DNA of 64,000 bases, taken from positions 62,001 through 126,000 of the forward strand of contig NZ_PPCN01000006.1 in assembly GCF_002906165.1 (NCBI RefSeq). Direction: 5' to 3'. Each line of letters begins with the position of its first letter. The first letter of the stretch is position 1. The translations under genes were made by a program, and so were the position numbers. The DNA comes from Roseibium marinum. GTDB lineage: Bacteria > Pseudomonadota > Alphaproteobacteria > Rhizobiales > Stappiaceae. Of the stretch, positions 36,187 to 44,730 are shown one piece after another. The notes below the pieces were generated by a model that was not told the origin of the DNA, ran no database searches, and saw nothing but the letters and a program-made list of their open reading frames with translations.

Positions 36187-36960
36187 GTGAGTGCATTTCT
36201 GGCCCTGCTGCTCCCCGAGCAAATCGGCTCGGCGGCGACAGTCTTCCTGATCCTGATAAGTTTCTTCACCTCCGCCCTTACGGCAGCCGTCGGACTGGGT
36301 GGCGGCGTGGCGCTGATCGCGGTCATGGCGGCGGTCATGCCCGCCGGCGCGCTGGTGCCCGTGCACGGCGTTGTCCAGCTCGGCTCGAATGCCGGGCGGG
36401 CACTCGTGCAACTCAAACATGTCGACTGGCTGATCGCGCTCTGGTTTGCCGTGGGTGCCGCATTCGGCGCGGCAATCGGCGGCGCGATCGCGGTCGAATT
36501 GCCCTCGGCGGTCCTGAAAGCCGGCATTGGCCTGTTCGTTCTCTGGCTGGTCTGGGGCAGGGCGCCCAGATTCGGCAAGGCCCGCAAAAGGGCGATGTCC
36601 GCCGCCGGGTTCGCTTCCACATTCCTGTCGATGTTCTTCGGCGCCGCCGGCCCGATCGGTGGCGCGGTCCTGTCCACACTCGGCCTGCCGCGTCACGGCT
36701 TCGTTGCCAATCAGGCGGTCACGGCGCTGATCATGCATGTCTTCAAGATCGTCGCCTTTGGCGTGCTCGGCTTCGCCTTCGCGCCCTGGGCGGGCCTGAT
36801 CCTCCTGATGGTCGCCAGCGGCTTTCTGGGAACGCTCGCCGGCAGCCGCCTGCTCGGACGAATGGACGAAAAGACCTTCAGGACCGGCTTCAGATGGGTG
36901 ATGACCGCGCTTGCGCTGAACCTGCTCTGGCAGGCTGCGCGGTCATGGTCCAGTTCCTGA
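36187..36960 (+). CDS. TauE/SafE family anion permease
   Basis: The 257-residue inner-membrane protein starts with GTG directly after the previous stop. It has about eight hydrophobic segments in two related halves. Each half opens with a glycine-rich motif (AAVGLGGGVALIAVMAAVMP and FFGAAGPIGGAVLSTLGLP). The family exports or imports sulfur-containing or organic anions such as sulfite, sulfoacetate or sulfolactate. The substrate is not readable here. Co-transcription with the Schlafen-like gene is likely from the spacing, but there is no obvious functional link. Confidence 0.87.
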   Translation: MSAFLALLLPEQIGSAATVFLILISFFTSALTAAVGLGGGVALIAVMAAVMPAGALVPVHGVVQLGSNAGRALVQLKHVDWLIALWFAVGAAFGAAIGGAIAVELPSAVLKAGIGLFVLWLVWGRAPRFGKARKRAMSAAGFASTFLSMFFGAAGPIGGAVLSTLGLPRHGFVANQAVTALIMHVFKIVAFGVLGFAFAPWAGLILLMVASGFLGTLAGSRLLGRMDEKTFRTGFRWVMTALALNLLWQAARSWSSS

Positions 36961-37113
36961 TCAGGAGCCTGAGCGACACACCAGTTCGGTTGCCGGATTG
37001 ACCTTTCGCATATGCACGCTTGAGTTCTTCGCAACCGGCTTTGCCTTGAAAGACCCGGGCTGACGCGGTAACTGAGCGCGAACGAATTTCCAACAATGCG
37101 GGATGGAACGTCC

Positions 37114-38226
37114 ATGGCTTCTCAAAATCTTCTGCTTCTGCCGGGTGACGGCATTGGCCCGGAAATCATGCCGGAAGTGAAAAAGGTCATTGCCTGGTTC
37201 AACAAAAACGGCGGCATGTCCTTTGAAACCGACGAAGGCCTTGTCGGCGGCTCGGCCTACGATGCCCACGGCCAGTCGATCTCCGAGGAAGACATGGCCA
37301 AGGCCATGGCGGCGGATGCGGTCATCTTCGGCGCCGTCGGCGGTCCGAAGTGGGACGACGTTCCCTATGAGGTGCGCCCGGAAGCCGGCCTGCTGCGCCT
37401 GCGCAAGGACATGCAGCTCTTCGCCAACCTGCGCCCCGCCATCTGCTACCCGGCCCTTGCCGATGCATCGTCCCTGAAGAAGGACATCATCGAAGGCCTC
37501 GACATCCTGATCGTGCGCGAGTTGACCGGCGGCGTCTATTTCGGCGAGCCGAAGGAAATCCGGGATCTCGGCAACGGCCAGAAGCGCGGCATCGACACCC
37601 AGGTCTATGACACCTACGAGATCGAACGCATCGCCGGGGTCGCCTTCGAGCTGGCCCGCACGCGGGGCAACAAGGTCACCTCCATGGAAAAACGGAACGT
37701 GATGAAGTCCGGCGTTCTGTGGAACGAGGTCGTCACCCAGACCCACAAGAATGCCTACCAGGACGTCCAGCTCGAGCACATGCTGGCCGATGCCGGCGGC
37801 ATGCAACTCGTCCGCTGGCCCAAGCAGTTCGACGTCATCGTCACCGACAACCTGTTCGGCGACATGCTGTCCGACGTTGCCGCCATGCTGACCGGTTCGC
37901 TCGGCATGCTGCCGTCGGCCTCCCTCGGCGCACCGGATGCGGTTACCGGCAAGCGCAAGGCGCTGTACGAGCCGGTCCATGGCTCCGCTCCGGACATTGC
38001 CGGAACCGGCGCCGCCAACCCGATCGCCATGATCGCCAGCTTCGCCATGGCGCTGCGCTATTCCTTCGAGGAAGTCGCGGCGGCCGACAAGCTGGACAAG
38101 GCGATCGCCAACGCCCTCGACAAGGGCCTGCGCACAAAGGACATCGCGGCCAAAGGCGAGGCGACCATCTCCACCGCCGAAATGGGCGACGCCATCGTTG
38201 CCGAACTGGACGCGCTCAGCGCTTAA
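37114..38226 (+). CDS. leuB: 3-isopropylmalate dehydrogenase
   Basis: The 370-residue enzyme oxidatively decarboxylates 3-isopropylmalate in leucine biosynthesis. Features are [12 protein letters not shown] at the N-terminus, RVRR-type substrate arginines in [41 protein letters not shown], and the metal-binding [10 protein letters not shown]. The NAD-specificity loop is [21 protein letters not shown] 37114 gives the usual N-terminus; six residues upstream is a poorer ATG. It is monocistronic and followed by a terminator, and lies far from leuC/leuD. Confidence 0.96.
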   Translation: MASQNLLLLPGDGIGPEIMPEVKKVIAWFNKNGGMSFETDEGLVGGSAYDAHGQSISEEDMAKAMAADAVIFGAVGGPKWDDVPYEVRPEAGLLRLRKDMQLFANLRPAICYPALADASSLKKDIIEGLDILIVRELTGGVYFGEPKEIRDLGNGQKRGIDTQVYDTYEIERIAGVAFELARTRGNKVTSMEKRNVMKSGVLWNEVVTQTHKNAYQDVQLEHMLADAGGMQLVRWPKQFDVIVTDNLFGDMLSDVAAMLTGSLGMLPSASLGAPDAVTGKRKALYEPVHGSAPDIAGTGAANPIAMIASFAMALRYSFEEVAAADKLDKAIANALDKGLRTKDIAAKGEATISTAEMGDAIVAELDALSA

Positions 38227-38247
38227 CGGCAGGCTTCGTTTGCATGA

Positions 38248-38280
38248 AAGGCCGCCAGCGGATATCCCGGTGGCGGCTTT
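38248..38280 (+). terminator. Rho-independent terminator after leuB
   Basis: AAGGCCGCCA (38248-38257) pairs with TGGCGGCTTT (38271-38280), including one G-U pair, around a 13-base loop. The T-rich end runs into CCCTCTTCC. It begins 22 bases after the leuB stop and ends before the next gene. Confidence 0.75.
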
Positions 38281-38305
38281 CCCTCTTCCCGACCAGGCTG
38301 ATCAG

Positions 38306-38725
38306 ATGAACGAAGACAAACTCGCCCCTTTTCTCGGCACTTGGATTCTCGACGCGGAGGAAAGCGATTTCGAGCAGGGCGATCCGCCGAAAAGCGCCAC
38401 CTTGAAGATAGACGACAATTTCGGCATGGCCGTGTTCACGATGAATCAGGTCGACGCCGACGGCGAGATCACCAACGACACATTCGAGGCCATGCCCGAC
38501 GGGCCTGAGGTCAAGCTGGGAAAAAGCGGCCTGGTCGATGCCATGCGCCTTGTGTTTCAGGGCGACCGCAAGCTGGTTTCCGAAGCCCGCCGCGGCGGGC
38601 TGACGCTGATGAAGGCGGAGCGCGAACTGTCCAACGACGGCGGCACCCTGACAATCACCCAGACAGTGCACTTGGTCGACGTGGCGAGCTTCACCAACAT
38701 CACCGTCTACCGCAAGGCGCAATAG
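38306..38725 (+). CDS. Small conserved-type hypothetical protein, lipocalin-like
   Basis: The 139-residue protein starts at ATG 38306. FLGTWILDAEESDFEQGDPP near the start and the regular alternation of beta strands (LTLMKAERELS, LTITQTVHLV, ITVYRKAQ) suggest a small beta-barrel of the type found in lipocalin-like proteins. There is no signal peptide. It is eight bases from the VOC protein gene, so the two are probably co-transcribed. Function unknown. Confidence 0.7.
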   Translation: MNEDKLAPFLGTWILDAEESDFEQGDPPKSATLKIDDNFGMAVFTMNQVDADGEITNDTFEAMPDGPEVKLGKSGLVDAMRLVFQGDRKLVSEARRGGLTLMKAERELSNDGGTLTITQTVHLVDVASFTNITVYRKAQ

Positions 38726-38732
38726 ACTCCCC

Positions 38733-39122
38733 ATGAAACAGGTCATCGGCGCCGTTGCCCTGGTCGTGCCGGATTATGACCGGGCAATCGCCTTCTACAC
38801 GCAAAAGCTCCGCTTCGACCTGATCGAGGACACGCATCTGTCGGACAGCAAACGCTGGGTGCTGGTCGCCCCGAAAGGCAGCGCGGAAACGCGTCTTCTG
38901 CTTGCGCTCGCGGACAGTGACGACCAGCGCGCCACCATCGGCAAGCAGGCGGGCGGACGGGTGTTCCTGTTCCTGGAGACGGACGATTTCGACCGCGACC
39001 ATCAGGCGATGCTGGACAAGGGCGTCCAGTTCCTGGAGGAGCCGCGCAAGGAAGCCTACGGCAAGGTGGCCGTGTTCCAGGATCCATTCGGCAACAAATG
39101 GGACCTGATCGAGCGAGTCTGA
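38733..39122 (+). CDS. VOC (glyoxalase/bleomycin-resistance) superfamily protein
   Basis: The 129-residue protein has the paired beta-alpha-beta-beta-beta modules of the VOC fold. VALVVPDYDRAIAFYTQKL opens the first and GGRVFLFLETDDFDRDHQAM the second, with a closing VFQDPFGNKWDLIE that carries a usual metal-ligand glutamate. Members act as glyoxalases, extradiol dioxygenases or resistance proteins. This short single-domain form is most like the glyoxalase-type proteins of unknown substrate. It follows the lipocalin-like gene by seven bases. Confidence 0.88.
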   Translation: MKQVIGAVALVVPDYDRAIAFYTQKLRFDLIEDTHLSDSKRWVLVAPKGSAETRLLLALADSDDQRATIGKQAGGRVFLFLETDDFDRDHQAMLDKGVQFLEEPRKEAYGKVAVFQDPFGNKWDLIERV

Positions 39123-39229
39123 CGGCTTCTTCAGGACAATTCGCTCTGACATCCGTTTTCGCGCCACGAGGCGAAACCTGAGGACCTCCCGAACACAACC
39201 TGTAGGCCTCTGAGGGACGATCCATTTGC

Positions 39230-40291
39230 CTACCCGAGCAGCGACCTCTTGACGTCCACTGCGTTGCTGTTTGCGAGCTGAAGCACGGCTGTGTGGGCAC
39301 ACCTTACCGTCTCGTGGGTGACGTTGCCGTAAAAGTCGGTTCCTGGAAGGAAGAACGGGCCGCCGAACACACCCTGGTAGAGCTCGTTGATCCTCTTGAT
39401 GACCACGTCGCCAATCTCCTGGAATTTCACTTCATGATACGTCGCGGCCTCCGGCGTATTGGTCCTGTGCGGGCGGGGATAGGAACGGCTCCAGGGATTG
39501 GTATCGATGGTCTTGCGTTCAACCACTCCCTTCTCGAACCCTCGAAACCCCGGCCTCTTGTTATAGGTCGTGGTTTTCATGTAATCGCGCCCGAGAATAT
39601 AGTTCATCCAAAAGGCGAGCTCGATCCGGCTGGCCTTTTCGGGAATGTTGATGGCTGTTTTCGGCGGGTGAAAAAACGGGCTGGAATTGAGAAGCGTCTG
39701 GACCGAAGCCTCACCCTTCAGGTGCTCATGCACCCACCGCGCGGTTTGGCTCACGCCGATCGACCACCCAAGCACCAAGTTTACCAGGTTATTCTGAAAA
39801 ACCTGCGCGTATGTTTTGCCGTCATGCCCCCCCTTCGGCAAGGTGGCTTTTTGTTCGACTTGCGCCAGAGCCTCTTTCAGCGGCGCGGTAACCTTCGACT
39901 GCGCCTCGTCCCAAAGGCTGCCCATGATCAGCTTCGCGGTTGCGTTCTGGTCCGTCCAGGCGATGGCCGACTTGGTCGCGTCCCAGCCCTTGTGCACGGC
40001 AAAGGCAGTCGCTTTTCCCTTGACGACCTGTGCGGTCACCTCCTTGAGCGCAGACTTGCCGTAGACCGACATCAGGATGCTGCCTCCGCAAAGCGACAGG
40101 GCCGACATAATCAGCGCCGCCCTTTGTTCGGCTTTCTCCTTGTCCCTCTTTTCCTGTTCGTCGAGCTTGTCCTTGAATTTGTTCAAGGCAATGCAATACG
40201 CCGAACCGAAATCGTTACAGCGGATTGTCCATTTGTTCTGGGCTTCGGAAAGGTGCCGGTCCATATATTTCGAATTTTTCTCGTCAGTCAT
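39230..40291 (-). CDS. Orphan hypothetical protein with central hydrophobic segment
   Basis: The 353-residue protein has a charged coiled-coil-like start (about 35-58, KDKLDEQEKRDKEKAEQR), then one hydrophobic Gly/Ser-containing segment at about 59-80. A helical region of Ala and Lys and a C-terminal half rich in Pro, His, Tyr and Asn follow (NTNPW and TNTPEAATYHE type loops). I know no family for it. The gene is isolated by 100 bp on one side and 510 bp on the other, and its codon use is visibly less GC-rich than that of its neighbours, which fits acquisition. A secreted or contact-dependent effector is one possibility, but nothing proves it. Confidence 0.65.
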   Translation of the reverse strand: MTDEKNSKYMDRHLSEAQNKWTIRCNDFGSAYCIALNKFKDKLDEQEKRDKEKAEQRAALIMSALSLCGGSILMSVYGKSALKEVTAQVVKGKATAFAVHKGWDATKSAIAWTDQNATAKLIMGSLWDEAQSKVTAPLKEALAQVEQKATLPKGGHDGKTYAQVFQNNLVNLVLGWSIGVSQTARWVHEHLKGEASVQTLLNSSPFFHPPKTAINIPEKASRIELAFWMNYILGRDYMKTTTYNKRPGFRGFEKGVVERKTIDTNPWSRSYPRPHRTNTPEAATYHEVKFQEIGDVVIKRINELYQGVFGGPFFLPGTDFYGNVTHETVRCAHTAVLQLANSNAVDVKRSLLG

Positions 40292-40801
40292 CTTTCTTCC
40301 ATGTGCCTTCGATCGAGAGAGCCCGCTCGTGCCGGATTGGCTCCGCGGTTCGCAGCAGCGACGAAGGAATTGATCTGGGAAAATGAGCTGAACCCTTCCC
40401 TTCCACGCTGGAAGCCACGAACTAGGTGATGAATTGTCCGGTTACCTGTGACGCTCGGCACCGCAAACGACTAGACGAGCGCCTTTCGCCCCGAGGCCTT
40501 CTCCTGTCCAGCGAACACGCGCTGAACTTTTGTCGCGAGCACGGTTTCCGTTCGGCCGAAGAAGAAGAACAGACAACATGTCCGGCGTTCTGGCCGAAGA
40601 CAGGGTTATGTGCTTTGACGGAGAACAGAAGGACTGAGGTTAACTGACGACAGCGGGCGGGAGTTTTGCTTGAACGGAGACGCCCGGGTCAGTGAGTGAT
40701 GGTCCGGTTTTGGTGAGGAGCGCACAATTGTTTTAAGGTGAGCCAACGGAAGCTGAGCGGACTAAATGGGCGTTCGCTAATCCTCCATCGATGGCAGCTT
40801 G
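40292..40801. other. Intergenic region without supported genes
   Basis: This 510-bp gap separates the orphan hypothetical gene from the 3' end of the LysR gene. A 73-codon frame at 40426-40647 has no ribosome binding site and no recognisable protein. Composition is mixed and no long repeat or tRNA was found. It could be gene debris at an insertion point, but no homology supports that. Confidence 0.4.
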
Positions 40802-41698
40802 CTATTCTGCCTTGCCGAACTGATCGGCAAGCCACAGCCGCACGGCCTCTATCGCTTTTGAAGTCGCATGGCCGTTGGGGCGCACGAACCAGTAGGCGTG
40901 GCTTGCTTGCAGTGAAACCGGGAAGGGCGCGACCAACCGCCCGGCCGCGATGTCGTCGGCCACGAGGAGCGAGCGCCCGAGCGCCACACCCTGATGATCG
41001 AGAGCCGCCTGCAGAATGGCGCCATCATCCCCGAGGCGCGGACCCGTGGGAGGAGACTGCCCGCATCCCGCTGCCGCGAACCAGGCGGACCAGTCCTCGG
41101 GGATGTCACCGTAAAGGAGAGTGGCGCGATAGAGGTCATCCGGGGCGTGCAAACCTAGGGCGCGGGCGTATTCCGGGGAGCAAACCGGGCGGACGGTCTC
41201 GGTCCCGAGTTTGACAGCCTCCAGGCCGGCTGATGGCATTGGACTGTATCGCAGCGCTGCGTCGACCCCTTCGGCGGAAAAATCCACCAGGTGGCGTGAC
41301 GCGGTGATGCGCAGATCTATATCGGGGTAGCTGGCCATGAACCGGCCCAGGCGTGGTGCGAACCAGCGAGTCGCGACAGAGGGGAGCATCGATATCGTGA
41401 CGACCTGTTCAGAACGTCTGGCCTCCGCAACCGCGCTCCACATGCGGGCGAACGTGTCCGCCAGTTGACCTGCCAGACGCTCGCCCGCCGGAGTCACCGT
41501 CAGCCTTGCGCCTTTGCGCACAAACAGCGGAATGCCCAATGTGGCCTCAAGGTCGGAGACTTGCCGCGACACGCCGCTCTGGGTGATGCCTAGCTCTTCT
41601 CCCGCCGCCGTGAAGCCACCGCAACGGGCTGCCGCTTCGAACACCTGAAGGGATCTCAGCGGCAGACCTTCATGAGTTGTACTCATGCTGTTTCTCAT
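40802..41698 (-). CDS. LysR family regulator (GcvA-like), divergent from a permease gene
   Basis: The 298-residue protein has an N-terminal winged helix-turn-helix (about 12-70; LRSLQVFEAAARCGGFTAAGEELGITQSGVSRQVSDLE spans it in position) and a LysR substrate-binding domain. The block LPSVATRWFAPRLGRFM is typical of the GcvA/AmpR branch. ATG codons at 41698 and 41686 are both possible starts, and neither has a strong ribosome binding site. It is divergent from the GntP-type permease across 72 bases, so it most likely controls that gene and itself in response to the transported compound. Confidence 0.88.
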   Translation of the reverse strand: MRNSMSTTHEGLPLRSLQVFEAAARCGGFTAAGEELGITQSGVSRQVSDLEATLGIPLFVRKGARLTVTPAGERLAGQLADTFARMWSAVAEARRSEQVVTISMLPSVATRWFAPRLGRFMASYPDIDLRITASRHLVDFSAEGVDAALRYSPMPSAGLEAVKLGTETVRPVCSPEYARALGLHAPDDLYRATLLYGDIPEDWSAWFAAAGCGQSPPTGPRLGDDGAILQAALDHQGVALGRSLLVADDIAAGRLVAPFPVSLQASHAYWFVRPNGHATSKAIEAVRLWLADQFGKAE

Positions 41699-41727
41699 CT
41701 TTTCTCATTTTAACTGGTTCAAATCAT

Positions 41728-41743
41728 AAAGTATCATGACTTT
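41728..41743. promoter_or_regulatory. Candidate LysR binding site
   Basis: AAAGT and ACTTT form a short inverted repeat around ATCATG in the 72-bp divergent promoter region between the LysR gene and the permease gene. Short dyads in such intergenic regions are common LysR targets. The arms are only five bases, so chance is not excluded. Confidence 0.35.
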
Positions 41744-41770
41744 AACTCAAACATAAGGCGGTCTCCAAAG

Positions 41771-43003
41771 ATGTCTGACGCGCAGCCTTCGTTATCTCGC
41801 CCCATAACACTGAGCAGCCATATGCCGGACTTGCCGCTGGTGGTCTGGATGGTCCTCCTCTCGATCGGACTCGGGTTGGCGGGCGGGCTTGGCGCGACAG
41901 AGACGGTCGCCGCCTTCAACACCGGGTTCGGGCGCGCCCTGGGCGAGTTCGCCCTGATCCTGCTGCCCTCTTTCACCCTTGCAGCGGCCTTGTCGCGTCA
42001 GGATGTGGCCTCTGAAGCTGCCGGACGGACAGCGGCCCTGGCATCTCCAGTTGCGGGTGCGGGCATGATCTGCCCCGATACAGCCTATGCGGCGCTGTCT
42101 CCGGCGGCAGGGCGCTACAAGCTGAGCCTGGCGTTCGGCGCCTATGCCGGGTTCAAGCTGCTCTATCCGGCGGGGCCTTTGATTGTGGCGGCGGGGCTCG
42201 GCGCGGCAAACGCGACCGAAGTTCAACCGATTGTTCTGCTGCTCTGTGGCGTACTGCTGACGGTGCCCGTCTGGGCGGCAGGGGCCATGTGGGGGCGCTT
42301 TGCCACCCGGACGGGCAATGTCGCCGCCGGAGTCTCCAGTGTCGCCACCGATGCCGAAGATCAAAAGAGCGACGGCCGGCTATGGGTCACTTTCGCTCCC
42401 TTCGTGGTCATGGCGGGCCTGCTCACAGTCGGTGGCCTTGTTGGCCGGACCGGCATCGGCGTGCTCGATTTTCTCCTCTTCCCGAAGGGGGCCCTGATCG
42501 CCGCGGCAATTCTGGCATTGCTGCAAACGCCCGCTGCAGCGCGGCGGGACTGTCTGGACAGCGCCGTCCGGCGGACGGGATCGCTGTTGCTGGTGATCGG
42601 TGCCGCAAGTGCCTTCGGTGCGGTGCTCACCGGGATGGTCGCTTTAGACCGCCTTGTGCCGCCCGGCAGTGGAACACTGACGCTTCTGGCACTCTTTGCG
42701 CTGACCGTTTTGTTCAAACTGGCGCAAGGATCGTCCATGGCAACCTTTGCCGCTGTCGCCCCTGTGGCCGCACCCATCGTTGTTGCCAGCGGCGTGGATC
42801 CTATCGCCGCCGTCTTTGCCATCTGTCTGGGGTCTTTCGTCGCGATCCTGCCGAACGACAGCTACTACTGGCTCGTGCGCCGCGATGCTCTAGAGCATGA
42901 GAAGAGTGAGATAAGCGTTATCCGTATCCTTGCTGGGGGTGCGTTGGTACAGGCGCTTGTGGGCATGGCGCTCCTGCTCTCCGTGGTGGCGCTGTGGCCA
43001 TAA
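41771..43003 (+). CDS. GntP-like organic acid permease
   Basis: The 410-residue inner-membrane protein has about eleven hydrophobic segments. The paired motifs KLAQGSSMATFAAVAPVAAP (about 318-337) and GSFVAILPNDSYYWLVRR (about 355-372) match the GntP (gluconate:H+ symporter) family, where the equivalent segments line the substrate path. AAGGCGG lies upstream of the ATG. The substrate could be gluconate or another hydroxy acid. No kinase or dehydrogenase for it lies alongside. Control by the adjacent LysR protein is likely. Confidence 0.78.
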   Translation: MSDAQPSLSRPITLSSHMPDLPLVVWMVLLSIGLGLAGGLGATETVAAFNTGFGRALGEFALILLPSFTLAAALSRQDVASEAAGRTAALASPVAGAGMICPDTAYAALSPAAGRYKLSLAFGAYAGFKLLYPAGPLIVAAGLGAANATEVQPIVLLLCGVLLTVPVWAAGAMWGRFATRTGNVAAGVSSVATDAEDQKSDGRLWVTFAPFVVMAGLLTVGGLVGRTGIGVLDFLLFPKGALIAAAILALLQTPAAARRDCLDSAVRRTGSLLLVIGAASAFGAVLTGMVALDRLVPPGSGTLTLLALFALTVLFKLAQGSSMATFAAVAPVAAPIVVASGVDPIAAVFAICLGSFVAILPNDSYYWLVRRDALEHEKSEISVIRILAGGALVQALVGMALLLSVVALWP

Positions 43004-43009
43004 CCCATC

Positions 43010-43729
43010 TCACCACGGCGTCACCCCACCCGGCTCGACAAAACCTCCACTCGCCTCGCCGCCAAGCGCATATTGCACCGGCAGTCTGGCGCCCTCCTCC
43101 GGCGTCATGGTGCCCTGGCCGGTCAGGTCGGTCTTGACGAAGCCGGGGCTGACCGAATTGACCTTGATGCTTGTGCCGCGCAGTTCTTCGGCAAGTTCGA
43201 CGGTCAGCATGTTCAGCGCCGCCTTCGAGGCGTTGTAGCCGATGAACTGCGCCGCGTAATACGGCGAGGCCGGATCTCCATTGAGCGTCAGCGATCCGAG
43301 CGAGCTCGACAGGTTGACGATCCGGGCGGCCGGCGCGGCGCGCAGCAGCGGCAGCATGGCCTGGGTCACGGCGAGGGTGCCGATGAAATTGGTGTTCATC
43401 ACCCGGCGGACCGCCTCGATGGAGGCCCGGCCGGGAGGGGCATCGGCGAAATTGAAGATGCCCGCATTGTTGACGAGGATATCGAGACGGCCGTGCCTGG
43501 CGCCGATCTCTTCCGCTGCGGTCGCGATGCTCGCCGGATCGTCGAGATCGAGGCGGACTGTCTGCGCGCCCAGGCCACTGGAGGCCAGATCCGCCACCGC
43601 TGCCTCGGCCCGGCCCGTGTCCCGCGCCCCCAGAATGACATCGATCCCGGCGCCCGCGAGCTGGCGGGCGATCTCCAGACCGATCCCCTTGTTTGCCCCC
43701 GTGATGAGCGCGATGCGTGTCTTTTCCAT
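43010..43729 (-). CDS. Short-chain dehydrogenase/reductase
   Basis: The 239-residue Rossmann-fold oxidoreductase has TGANKGIG (about 10-17), NNAG near 85, and the catalytic Ser region LSSSLG near 135. The active-site pair is Y-N-A-S-K near 160. The sequence ends with a long PGFVKTDLTGQGTMTPEEGA segment, typical of carbonyl-reductase-like SDRs of Alphaproteobacteria. It is divergent from a TetR gene 70 bases away, which is therefore its probable regulator. The substrate is not known. Confidence 0.88.
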   Translation of the reverse strand: MEKTRIALITGANKGIGLEIARQLAGAGIDVILGARDTGRAEAAVADLASSGLGAQTVRLDLDDPASIATAAEEIGARHGRLDILVNNAGIFNFADAPPGRASIEAVRRVMNTNFIGTLAVTQAMLPLLRAAPAARIVNLSSSLGSLTLNGDPASPYYAAQFIGYNASKAALNMLTVELAEELRGTSIKVNSVSPGFVKTDLTGQGTMTPEEGARLPVQYALGGEASGGFVEPGGVTPW

Positions 43730-43799
43730 GAGCCGTCCTTTCCTTGCAATAGCTTCCTGCCCTAATATATGAAGGATGCCTCAGGTTTAGGATTCGCAT

Positions 43800-44429
43800 T
43801 TGACCGCTTCCACGCCCCCTGCCCTGAAACCCAGAAAAAGGCCGCGCCAGGAGCGCGCGCGTGTCACGGTGGACGCGATTTTCGAGGCGGCCATTCAGGT
43901 TTTGCTGAGCGACGGCCTGCCCCGGCTGACGACCACGCGGGTGGCGGAGCGGGCCGGCGTATCGGTTGGCACGATGTACCAGTATTTCCCCAACAAGCAG
44001 GCGCTGATCTACGCCCTCAGCGAGCGCTATCTTGAGGCACTCGCCGAAAAGATAGAGCACACCTGCCGGGCCCATCGCGGCGCGCCGCTCGCCCGGATGG
44101 TGGAGGCCCTTGTCGACACCTACTGGCGCGCCAAGACCGAACGGGCCGATGTGACGCGCGCGCTTTACCGCTCGGTAGTGGAAATGGACAATGATTCACT
44201 CGTCGAGGCCTTCGCCGCGCGCGTCAACATCGCGACCACCGCCATGCTCGCCAGCGCGCCGGATGCGGCTCTGGAAAATCTGGAGTCGACGAACCTGACG
44301 CTTGTCACGGTCATCTTCGGCACGGTGCGTAACGCCTTCGAGCGTAATCTGTCCCCGGACAAGGCGGAAGAATTACGCCGCCAGCTCGTGGTCATGTGCA
44401 ACGCCTATCTGGACACGGTCCGGATATGA
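43800..44429 (+). CDS. TetR family regulator, divergent from the SDR gene
   Basis: The 209-residue protein starts at TTG 43800. An in-frame TAG lies four codons before it and no ATG or GTG precedes the conserved N-terminus, so TTG is the only reasonable start. The helix-turn-helix lies at about 20-66 (LTTTRVAERAGVSVGTMYQYFPNKQALI), followed by a TetR_C helical region. The short intergenic region holds a CCTAA...TTAGG dyad that could be its operator. It probably represses the divergent SDR gene. Confidence 0.85.
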   Translation: MTASTPPALKPRKRPRQERARVTVDAIFEAAIQVLLSDGLPRLTTTRVAERAGVSVGTMYQYFPNKQALIYALSERYLEALAEKIEHTCRAHRGAPLARMVEALVDTYWRAKTERADVTRALYRSVVEMDNDSLVEAFAARVNIATTAMLASAPDAALENLESTNLTLVTVIFGTVRNAFERNLSPDKAEELRRQLVVMCNAYLDTVRI

Positions 44430-44730
44430 ACGCTCGTTTTCCCGGGTCGGAACAAACCGGCGCCGGCCTTTTCTTTAAGCCCGGATCTCCCGGTTTGTTT
44501 GCGTCTTCCCTTTGGGGGAGAAACGTCTTCGACAGGAGAGAAGGGGACGTCAGCCTCTCGGAATGACGAGGCTTTCGCGGAATGCACCGCGCCACGTCCC
44601 CCTCAGTCTGTTCATGGACATCCTTCCCGTAAAGGGGAAGACATGGTGCAAACGCAAGCTCCGTTCCTGAACAGGATACGGATCCCGTCCTGAGAAAGCA
44701 CCTTTCACACGCCCTGACAGGCAGCCTGCC
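44430..44730. other. Intergenic region between convergent genes
   Basis: The 301 bases between the TetR gene and the 3' end of the beta-lactamase-like gene hold no supported gene. CCGGCGCCGG followed by CCTTTTCTTT at about 44458-44477 may act as a weak terminator. A stretch with 'cttccctttgggggag' and 'gaaggggac' looks like degenerate repeat sequence. Confidence 0.4.

Noticed and set aside
40426-40647. 73-codon frame in the gap beside the LysR gene
   Set aside because: No ribosome binding site, no recognisable motif and unlikely composition.
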